Shown in pieces: positions 1-4,607 of a stretch of 5,251 nucleotides of DNA; position 1 is the first letter of the stretch; every line of letters begins with the position of its first letter. Under the pieces are notes generated by a model that saw only the letters and a program-made list of their open reading frames with translations, did not search any database and was not told where the DNA came from. Both the position numbers and the translations under genes were made by a program. The DNA comes from Glacieibacterium sp038211965 (GTDB lineage: Bacteria > Pseudomonadota > Alphaproteobacteria > Sphingomonadales > Sphingomonadaceae): positions 1-5,251 of the forward strand of contig JBBQVB010000156.1 of assembly GCA_038211965.1 (NCBI GenBank). Reading direction: 5' to 3'.

Positions 1-59
1 CGGTGCGCGTTTTCGTCGCCAAGGACCTCGATTTCTCCGAGACGCGGGTGCGGAAATGA
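1..59 (+). CDS. virB10: VirB10/TrbI family T4SS protein, C-terminal end only
   Basis: Only the last 18 codons and the TGA stop (57-59) are present; the first full codon starts at base 3. The visible peptide is VRVFVAKDLDFSETRVRK. The stretch RVFVAKDLDFS matches the usual C-terminal ending of VirB10/TrbI proteins (consensus near IRVFVARDLDF). VirB10 spans the inner membrane and contributes to the outer-membrane core channel of type IV secretion systems. The identification rests on this short motif plus the virB11 gene that follows after 10 nt, which is the usual order in vir operons. The rest of the gene is off the left edge, so integrity and subtype cannot be judged. Confidence 0.85.
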   Translation, partial: VRVFVAKDLDFSETRVRK

Positions 60-69
60 GCAGGGCCCG

Positions 70-1083
70 ATGAGCAGGTTGGCCGAAGCCCCCGCCAACG
101 ACGGCGTCTACCTGCAATCCTATCTACAGCCGCTCGCGCCGTGGCTCGGGCGCAGCGACGTCACCGAAATCCTCGTCAACCGCCCCGGCGAGCTTTGGAT
201 CGAGACCAACGGCGCGCCGCACATGGAACGCGTAGAGGTCCCCGAACTCACCGCCACCGCGCTGGGCCGGCTGGCAACGCAGGTGGCGCGCGCCAATCAC
301 CAGGGCGTCAGCCGTGCGCATCCGCTGCTGTCGGGGATATTGCCGGGCGGCGAGCGCGTCCAGATCGTCGCGCCGCCCGCGACGCGCCGCCATCTCGCCA
401 TCGCGATCAGGAAGCATGTTCCCGTCGACCTCGACCTCGCCGACTATGCCGCCGCCGGAGCGTTCGCCGATGTGCGCCAAGCCGCCGTCACCGGCCTGTC
501 GGACGCCGACGCCGAACTGCTGCGCCGGCGCGACGCGGGCGATATCCTCGGCTTCTTCCGGGGCGCGGTAGCTGCGCGCAAGACGATCCTCATCGCGGGC
601 GGCACGTCGAGCGGCAAGACGACCTTCCTCAATGCGCTGCTCAAGGATATCGGCCCCCACGAGCGCGTCATCACCATCGAGGACACCCCCGAAGTGTCGC
701 TTGACCGCCCCAACGCGCTCGGCCTCGTCGCGGTGCGCGGCGATACCGGCGAGGCGAGCGTGACGCCCGAGGAATTATTGCAGGCGGCGCTGCGGATGCG
801 CCCCGACCGCCTGCTGCTCGGCGAGATGCGCGGCAGCGAGGCGTTCAGCTTCCTGCGCGCCGTCAACACCGGCCATCCGGGGTCGATCTCGACGATCCAC
901 GCCAACAGTTGCGCGGGCGCGATCGAGCAGGTCGCGCTGCTGGCGCTGCAGGCGCGCGTCAATCTGGGCCGCGCCGAAATCGTTGCGTATGCGCGCGCCG
1001 TCATCGACATCGTCGTCCATGTCCGGCGCGACGCACAGGGGCGGCGGGTGGTCGCCGAGATCGACTTCGAGCCGACGCGCTAG
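70..1083 (+). CDS. virB11: VirB11 family type IV secretion hexameric ATPase
   Basis: This is a complete 337-residue protein, about the usual VirB11 length. VirB11 is a cytoplasmic-face hexameric ATPase of the secretion ATPase superfamily that powers assembly and substrate transfer in type IV secretion. Visible motifs in order are: an N-terminal domain (about 1-150) with the ILVNRPGELWIE stretch; Walker A GGTSSGKT at 177-184 with K183 and T184; the Asp box ITIEDTPE at 201-208; Walker B RPDRLLLGEMRG at 244-255 with E252; and the His box GHPGSISTIHANS at 268-280 with H269 and H277. All are intact, so the ATPase is probably active. The ATG at 70 is chosen because it leaves the expected N-terminus and follows the VirB10 stop by 10 nt. 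The ribosome site is weak (AGGG at 62-65), consistent with translational coupling. Whether the system moves DNA or protein cannot be told from this end of the operon. Confidence 0.96.
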   Translation: MSRLAEAPANDGVYLQSYLQPLAPWLGRSDVTEILVNRPGELWIETNGAPHMERVEVPELTATALGRLATQVARANHQGVSRAHPLLSGILPGGERVQIVAPPATRRHLAIAIRKHVPVDLDLADYAAAGAFADVRQAAVTGLSDADAELLRRRDAGDILGFFRGAVAARKTILIAGGTSSGKTTFLNALLKDIGPHERVITIEDTPEVSLDRPNALGLVAVRGDTGEASVTPEELLQAALRMRPDRLLLGEMRGSEAFSFLRAVNTGHPGSISTIHANSCAGAIEQVALLALQARVNLGRAEIVAYARAVIDIVVHVRRDAQGRRVVAEIDFEPTR

Positions 1084-1229
1084 AACCTTCCTAGCCTTCC
1101 CGATCCCGCTCGTGGCGCGCCTATCCGGCGGGAGAGCGCATCAAGCAACTCGAAGCTTTCTCGCGTGCCAAGCCTTGCCCAGCCGCCTTATCGCTGCGAC
1201 AAGAGGGACTCGGCCGGGGGGCAGGTATT

Positions 1230-2393
1230 ATGCGCGCACCGATTCTGTGTGTTGTCGGCACGCGCCCCGAGGCGATCAAGCTTGCCCCGGTCATCCTCGC
1301 GCTGCAGCGGCACCCGCGCCTGTTGCCCGTCGTCGTCGCTACCGGGCAGCACCGCGCGCTGCTGGCGCGGGCCTTCGCCGATTTCGGCATCGTCCCCGAC
1401 GTCGACCTCGACCTGATGCAGCCGCAGCAGAGCCCGCTCGGCGTCCTCGCCGCCGCCCTCGTCCCGCTCAGCGAAATCATCGGTGCGGTCGCACCCGTTG
1501 CCGTCGTGGTCCAGGGCGACACGATGACGACGCTCGCAGCGGCGCAGGCAGCGCAGCTTGCAGGCGTACCCGTCGTCCACGTCGAAGCCGGATTGCGCAG
1601 TGGCGACCGCCAGGCGCCTTTTCCCGAGGAAGTCACCCGTCGCCTCGTTGCGCAACTCGCGACCCTGCATTTCGCGCCGACCGCATCGGCGCGCGCCGCG
1701 CTGCGTGCCGAGGGAATCGCCGATTCAGCGATCCACATCACCGGCAATTCGGGGATCGACGCATTGCGGCTGGTCGAGGCACGGCTCGCGAGCGATCCCA
1801 CGCTGCGCGCGCACGTTGCCGCCGCCTTGCCGCGTCTCGACCCGCGGCGCCCGCTGCTGCTCGTCACTGCCCACCGGCGCGAGAACCACGGCGCGCCGCT
1901 GGCCGCCATCGCCGAGGCCCTGGCGGCGCTGGCGACGCGCGACGGGGTCGAGATCGTGCTCCCCGTCCACCCGCATCCGGCGGTGCAGGCGGGGCTGCGC
2001 GCGCGGCTGGCCGGGCTGCCCCGCATCCACCTCGTGGAGCCGCTCGGCTATGCGGCGTTCGTCACGCTCCTCGCGCGCGCTGCCGTCGTGCTCACCGATT
2101 CGGGCGGTGTCCAGGAGGAGGCACCTGCCCTGGGCGTGCCGGTCCTCGTGATGCGCGACATCACCGAACGCAGCGAGGGGCTGGCGAGCGGCAATGCCCG
2201 CCTCGTCGGCACCTCGGCGGTCGGCATCGTCGACGCGGTCCGCGACCTGCTCGGCGACGGCCTCGCGCGTGCCCGCATGGCCGAACCGGCGCTACCCTAT
2301 GGCGACGGGGCCGCGACGGCGCGCATCGTCGGCGTGCTCGATCGCATCTTCGGGGCCGTCGACGCGCGCGCCGAGCTGGCGCATCAGGTCTAG
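1230..2393 (+). CDS. wecB: UDP-N-acetylglucosamine 2-epimerase (non-hydrolysing)
   Basis: The 387-residue product belongs to the WecB/MnaA family, cytoplasmic GT-B-fold enzymes that interconvert UDP-GlcNAc and UDP-ManNAc, the first step towards ManNAc-containing surface polysaccharides. Signatures seen are GTRPEAIK at 10-17, VQGDT with D97, HVEAGLRSGD with E119, PFPEE with E133, TAHRREN with H215, VHPHP, and LTDSGGVQEEAPALG followed by MRDITER. D97, E119, E133 and H215 line up with the E. coli catalytic residues D95, E117, E131 and H213 by motif matching. The ATG at 1230 starts directly at the Rossmann strand and follows a G-rich ribosome site (GGGGGGCAGG ending at 1225). The gene sits 146 nt after virB11 on the same strand, with no clear promoter or terminator between. 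Its last 34 codons, including the stop, overlap aroA antisense. The tail from about residue 374 (FGAVDARAELAHQV) is outside the conserved family core. The polysaccharide it serves is unknown, because no glycosyltransferase is in view. Confidence 0.95.
   Translation: MRAPILCVVGTRPEAIKLAPVILALQRHPRLLPVVVATGQHRALLARAFADFGIVPDVDLDLMQPQQSPLGVLAAALVPLSEIIGAVAPVAVVVQGDTMTTLAAAQAAQLAGVPVVHVEAGLRSGDRQAPFPEEVTRRLVAQLATLHFAPTASARAALRAEGIADSAIHITGNSGIDALRLVEARLASDPTLRAHVAAALPRLDPRRPLLLVTAHRRENHGAPLAAIAEALAALATRDGVEIVLPVHPHPAVQAGLRARLAGLPRIHLVEPLGYAAFVTLLARAAVVLTDSGGVQEEAPALGVPVLVMRDITERSEGLASGNARLVGTSAVGIVDAVRDLLGDGLARARMAEPALPYGDGAATARIVGVLDRIFGAVDARAELAHQV
2292..2393. other. Convergent 3' overlap of wecB and aroA, codons in antisense register
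   Basis: wecB ends at 2393 and aroA (minus strand) ends at 2292, so 102 nt are coding on both strands. Both reading frames use the same triplet boundaries, so each codon of one gene is the exact reverse complement of a codon in the other. Each TAG stop therefore lies opposite a CTA leucine codon of the partner (wecB stop opposite aroA L428; aroA stop opposite wecB L355). Conserved wecB sequence (PYGDG, 356-360) occupies the left part. Conserved aroA sequence (the DLM/LGA block, about 429-438) occupies the right part. No terminator hairpin is seen in or beside the overlap. Confidence 0.9.
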
Positions 2394-3674
2394 AAAACCC
2401 GGAAAGCTCGTCGCGATCGGGCGCGCATCGTCGATCGCGACCGTTTCGCGCGCGTGCAGCGCAAGCACCGCGAAGCTCATTGCGATGCGGTGATCGAGGT
2501 GCGTCGCGACCGTTGCGCCGCCGTTCCGAGCCTCTCCCCCCGAACCCTCGACGATCAGCCCGTCGGGAAGCTCCTCGACCTTCACGCCACAGAGGCGCAG
2601 GCCCGTTGCCATCGCGGCGATGCGATCGGATTCCTTGACCCGGAGTTCTTCGAGCCCGCGCATCACGGTGCGCCCCTGCGCGAAGGCGGCGGCGACGAAC
2701 AGAATCGGATATTCGTCGATCATCGACGCCGCCCATTCGGGTGGCACCTCGATGCCGGTCAGCGCACAGTGCCGCACGGTCAGGTCGGCGACCGGCTCGC
2801 CGCCGACCGAGCGGCGGTTGTCGAGCGCGATGTCCGCCCCCATGGCCGCCAGCGCACGCAGCAGTCCGTCGCGCGTCGGGTTGATGCCAACGCCCCGGAT
2901 CGTCACCGAACTCTCCGGCACGATCAGCGCCGCGACAATGAGGAACGCCGCCGACGAAATGTCGCCGGGCACGGTCAGCACCTGCGGGCGCAACTCGGCG
3001 CCGCCCGTCACCGCGATGACGCGGCCGTCCGGCGTGTCCCCGACTGTCAGCGTCGCACCGAAACCGCCGAGCATCCGCTCGCTGTGGTCACGCGTCGCGA
3101 CCGCCTCGACGACGCTGGTGATCCCCGGCGTATTGAGCCCCGCGAGCAGCACCGCCGACTTGACCTGCGCCGAGGCAACCGGGAGGACGTAGCGGATCGG
3201 TACCGCCGGGGACACGCCGGTCATCGTCAGCGGCAGCCGCCCGCCGGGCGCGCCGACGAACTGCGCCCCCATCCGCTCGAGCGGCTCGGTGACGCGCCGC
3301 ATCGGCCGCCGCGACAGGGACGCATCGCCGACGAAGGTCGCGGTCAGCGGGTGCGACGCGATCAGCCCCATCAGCAACCGCGTCGAGGTTCCCGAATTGC
3401 CCATGTCGAGTGCGGTCTCCGGCTGCAGCAGGCCGCCGACCCCGACCCCGTGGATGTGCCAGACGCCGTTGCCGTCGCGGGCGATATCCGCGCCCATCGC
3501 GCGCAGCGCTGCGGCGGTCGAGAGCACGTCCTCGCCTTCGAGCAGCCCGGTCACGACGGTTTCGCCGACCGCCAGCGCGCCGAGCAGCAGCGCGCGGTGC
3601 GAGATCGACTTGTCGCCGGGAACGGTTACGTTGCCGCGCAGCGGGCCGTCGGCGGTGAGGCTGAGACTGGTCAT
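2292..3674 (-). CDS. aroA: 3-phosphoshikimate 1-carboxyvinyltransferase (EPSP synthase), class II
   Basis: This 460-residue enzyme transfers enolpyruvyl from PEP to shikimate-3-phosphate in the cytosolic shikimate pathway. Motifs visible are PGDKSISHR at 19-27 (K22, S23, R27), LDMGNSGTSTR at 89-99, SAQVKS at 168-173, RDHSE at 195-199, PGDISSAAF at 236-244, NPTR at 265-268, IDEYPI at 319-324 with D320, ELRVKESDR at 343-351 with E348 and R351, and HLDHRIAM at 392-399. The GDKS, SAQVK, RDHSE and NPTR set marks the class II type, as in Agrobacterium CP4. The ATG at 3674 is chosen because it starts just before the first conserved strand. Upstream sequence in frame (79 more codons) does not look like AroA and runs into the neighbouring gene. 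The ribosome site is poor (only GGA adjacent to the ATG), and a GTG at 3719 is a less likely alternative. The C-terminus extends about 20 residues past the usual end and overlaps wecB. Confidence 0.97.
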   Translation of the reverse strand: MTSLSLTADGPLRGNVTVPGDKSISHRALLLGALAVGETVVTGLLEGEDVLSTAAALRAMGADIARDGNGVWHIHGVGVGGLLQPETALDMGNSGTSTRLLMGLIASHPLTATFVGDASLSRRPMRRVTEPLERMGAQFVGAPGGRLPLTMTGVSPAVPIRYVLPVASAQVKSAVLLAGLNTPGITSVVEAVATRDHSERMLGGFGATLTVGDTPDGRVIAVTGGAELRPQVLTVPGDISSAAFLIVAALIVPESSVTIRGVGINPTRDGLLRALAAMGADIALDNRRSVGGEPVADLTVRHCALTGIEVPPEWAASMIDEYPILFVAAAFAQGRTVMRGLEELRVKESDRIAAMATGLRLCGVKVEELPDGLIVEGSGGEARNGGATVATHLDHRIAMSFAVLALHARETVAIDDARPIATSFPGFLDLMRQLGARVDGPEDAIEHADDARRRGPVAIG

Positions 3675-3682
3675 TCCGGGCG

Positions 3683-3746
3683 TGCGCTTTGACAGCGCAA
3701 ACCCCGTGTGGCAAGGCACCGCGCCTTGAGCGCCGGGGTCCCCGGC
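3683..3746. promoter_or_regulatory. Divergent aroA / zinc-ribbon gene control region with three palindromes
   Basis: The 90-nt gap between the two divergent start codons holds three short perfect inverted repeats. The first is TGCGCT and AGCGCA (3683-3688, 3694-3699) around TTGAC. The second is CAAGGC and GCCTTG (3712-3717, 3723-3728) around ACCGC. The third is GCCGGGG and CCCCGGC (3732-3738, 3740-3746) around a single T. The first two share the same 6-5-6 layout. A TTGACA at 3689-3694 resembles a -35 element for the rightward gene, but no convincing -10 lies at the right distance. Promoters for both genes should lie here or close by; the operator role of the palindromes is inference. Confidence 0.4.
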
Positions 3747-3747
3747 C

Positions 3748-3753
3748 GAGGAG
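3748..3753 (+). promoter_or_regulatory. Ribosome binding site GAGGAG that fixes the zinc-ribbon gene start
   Basis: GAGGAG lies 11 nt before the ATG at 3765. It supports that start over an in-frame ATG at 3708, which would add 19 residues unrelated to the family and would have to be translated through the palindrome region. Confidence 0.7.
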
Positions 3754-3764
3754 TCCGCATCGCT

Positions 3765-4085
3765 ATGGTCAAGGCCGAATGGGGCACGAAACGTGCCTGT
3801 CCGAAATGCAATACACGTTTTTACGATCTGGCGAACGACGATCCCGTCACCTGCATCGCCTGCGGCTACGCCTGGGCCCCCGAGCCGTTCCTGAAATCCA
3901 AGCAGACGCAATTGTTCGAGCCGGCCAAACCGGTGGCGAAGACCGTCGACGGCGACGAGGCCGCCGCGGATGAGGATCTCGACATTGCCGAGGCCGAAGA
4001 TACCGAGGCTCCCGACGTCGATCTCGGCGACGACGAGGATGATCTCGGCGCGGTTGTCGCGGGCGACGACGAGGAGGAACGCTGA
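3765..4085 (+). CDS. FYDLN-acid (TIGR02300-like) zinc-ribbon protein with acidic tail
   Basis: This is a small 106-residue protein of a family found in Alphaproteobacteria whose function is unknown. The N-terminal 40 residues match the family pattern: MVKAEWGTKRACPKC, then FYDLA (19-23, where most members have FYDLN), then CIACGYAW. Four cysteines, C12, C15, C30 and C33, form a CxxC-x14-CxxC zinc-ribbon candidate. After a short Lys/Pro linker (about 43-54) the C-terminal half is almost entirely Asp, Glu, Ala and Gly, and probably disordered. Near-repeats at DNA level (14 bp at 4026-4039 and 4062-4075) encode GDDED and GDDEE there, so the tail may vary in length between strains. There is no signal peptide or membrane segment, so it should be cytoplasmic. 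It is divergent from aroA and lies 99 nt before tRNA-Ala. A nucleic-acid or protein-binding role is suggested by the zinc ribbon but not shown. Confidence 0.88.
   Translation: MVKAEWGTKRACPKCNTRFYDLANDDPVTCIACGYAWAPEPFLKSKQTQLFEPAKPVAKTVDGDEAAADEDLDIAEAEDTEAPDVDLGDDEDDLGAVVAGDDEEER
4026..4075 (+). repeat. Short direct repeat in the acidic-tail coding sequence
   Basis: The 14-mer GGCGACGACGAGGA occurs at 4026-4039 and again at 4062-4075, in the same reading frame. A second repeat, GATCTCGGCG, occurs at 4020-4029 and 4041-4050. Both arise in low-complexity Asp/Glu coding and could allow slippage-driven length change; no function is claimed. Confidence 0.6.
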
Positions 4086-4114
4086 CGCCGGAACGCGGCG
4101 CAGGTCGATGCGGC

Positions 4115-4130
4115 AGCGGCTTGCGCCGCT
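4115..4130 (+). terminator. Possible weak terminator hairpin after the zinc-ribbon gene
   Basis: AGCGGC (4115-4120) and GCCGCT (4125-4130) form a 6-bp stem with a TTGC loop, 29 nt past the zinc-ribbon gene stop. No T-run follows (next bases CGCGGATTTG), so it is not a canonical intrinsic terminator. It could be a 3' stabilising hairpin or chance in GC-rich DNA. Confidence 0.3.
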
Positions 4131-4137
4131 CGCGGAT

Positions 4138-4143
4138 TTGACC
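4138..4143 (+). promoter_or_regulatory. Possible -35 element for tRNA-Ala
   Basis: TTGACC fits the alphaproteobacterial -35 core TTGAC and lies 41 nt before the mature tRNA start, a reasonable distance for a promoter plus a short leader. The hexamer 17 nt downstream (CCCAGA, 4161-4166) is a poor -10. If this is the promoter, the hairpin at 4153-4174 would be in promoter DNA rather than in the transcript. Confidence 0.25.
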
Positions 4144-4152
4144 TAACAGCCG

Positions 4153-4174
4153 CGTCCCGGCCCAGACCGGGACG
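4153..4174 (+). repeat. Inverted repeat immediately upstream of tRNA-Ala
   Basis: CGTCCCGG (4153-4160) and CCGGGACG (4167-4174) form a perfect 8-bp stem with loop CCCAGA, ending 10 nt before the tRNA. There is no T-run after it. It could be a rho-assisted terminator of the upstream gene, a processing structure in a longer precursor, or an element of the tRNA promoter. The sequence does not decide between these. Confidence 0.5.
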
Positions 4175-4178
4175 ACTT

Positions 4179-4265
4179 GGACTTGGGGCGTTAGCTCAGC
4201 TGGGAGAGCGCTACGATGGCATTGTAGAGGTCAACGGTTCGATCCCGTTACGCTCCACCAAGTCC
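4179..4265 (+). repeat. Leader-trailer complementarity flanking tRNA-Ala
   Basis: GGACTTGG (4179-4186) is the reverse complement of CCAAGTCC (4258-4265). The precursor could extend the acceptor stem by a 6-bp helix between leader GGACTT (4179-4184) and AAGTCC (4260-4265). With full 8-bp pairing it would instead pair the encoded CCA with the leader and the first two tRNA bases. The leader also contains GACTTG twice in tandem (4174-4185). Confidence 0.55.
4185..4260 (+). tRNA. tRNA-Ala, anticodon GGC, CCA encoded
   Basis: This is a 76-nt cloverleaf. The acceptor arms are 4185-4191 (GGGGCGT) and 4250-4256 (ACGCTCC), with one G-T wobble at the third pair. The D-stem is GCTC/GAGC (4194-4197, 4206-4209) with an 8-nt loop. 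The anticodon stem is CTACG/TGTAG (4211-4215, 4223-4227) with loop ATGGCAT and anticodon GGC at 4218-4220. The variable loop is AGGTC, and the T-stem is AACGG/CCGTT around TTCGATC. A is the discriminator (4257) and CCA is encoded at 4258-4260. The anticodon reads GCC (and by wobble GCU) alanine codons; GCC is very frequent in the neighbouring genes. It sits between two same-strand genes. Confidence 0.97.
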
Positions 4266-4306
4266 GGATGCCGAACGTCGACTATCGCCGCACCTGCCGC
4301 ACGATC

Positions 4307-4310
4307 GGAG
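4307..4310 (+). promoter_or_regulatory. Ribosome binding site GGAG for the DUF427 gene
   Basis: GGAG lies 8 nt before the ATG at 4319 and supports this start over the in-frame ATG at 4268, which would begin 7 nt after the tRNA 3' end and add 17 residues not typical of the family. Confidence 0.65.
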
Positions 4311-4318
4311 TTACTGAG

Positions 4319-4600
4319 ATGGTCAAGGCAGTGTGGAACGGCGTCACGATCGCCGACAGCGACGACACCGTGGTCGTCGAGAACAACCATTATTTCCCGC
4401 TTGCCAGCATCGATCCGGCGCTCCTTGAAGCCAGCGCGACGACGAGCGTCTGCGGCTGGAAGGGCACCGCCAACTATTACACGCTGCGCGCCGGCGGTGC
4501 CGAAAATCGCGACGCGGCGTGGTACTACCCGGAGCCCAAGTCCGCCGCTGCCAATATCGCCGGACGCGTCGCTTTCTGGAAGGGCGTCAAGGTCGGTTAG
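4319..4600 (+). CDS. DUF427 domain-containing protein
   Basis: This 93-residue single-domain protein is of the usual length for the family. Recognisable parts are the N-terminal MVKAVWNGVTIADSDDT, the central VVVENNHYFPLASID (18-32), CGWKGTANYY (45-54), and the C-terminal YPEPK (70-74) with GRVAFWKGVKV (82-92), which are the conserved blocks of DUF427 (Pfam PF04248). The biochemical function of the family is not established. No signal peptide or membrane segment is present, so it is probably cytoplasmic. It starts 58 nt after tRNA-Ala with no terminator between, so it may be made from the same primary transcript. It converges on the membrane-protein gene with only 7 nt between the stop codons. 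The start is set by GGAG at 4307-4310 and by the family N-terminus. Confidence 0.93.
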   Translation: MVKAVWNGVTIADSDDTVVVENNHYFPLASIDPALLEASATTSVCGWKGTANYYTLRAGGAENRDAAWYYPEPKSAAANIAGRVAFWKGVKVG

Positions 4601-4607
4601 CGCGCCG

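Noticed and set aside
1084..1229. Search for a terminator, promoter or small gene between virB11 and wecB
   Set aside because: No stable hairpin with a T-run, no paired -35/-10 and no convincing small reading frame was found; only the wecB ribosome site is clear.
983..2638. 551-codon plus-strand open frame across virB11, the gap and wecB
   Set aside because: It is an Arg/Pro/Ala-rich shadow of GC-rich coding DNA that overlaps two well-supported genes in another frame.
2454..3692. 412-codon plus-strand open frame opposite aroA
   Set aside because: It is a composition-driven shadow: very rich in Arg, with no recognisable domain, while the opposite strand encodes a complete enzyme with all its motifs.
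3675..3911. 79-codon in-frame N-terminal extension of aroA
   Set aside because: It reads antisense through the zinc-ribbon gene, does not resemble AroA, and the conserved enzyme begins right after the ATG at 3674.
4185..4260. tRNA-Ala 3' end as an integration site
   Set aside because: There is no integrase gene and no second copy of the tRNA 3' end in the window.
3765..4329. Identical 11-nt gene starts (ATGGTCAAGGC) in the zinc-ribbon and DUF427 genes
   Set aside because: The similarity stops after the first residues and the proteins are unrelated; it is best explained as coincidence of a common N-terminal codon choice.
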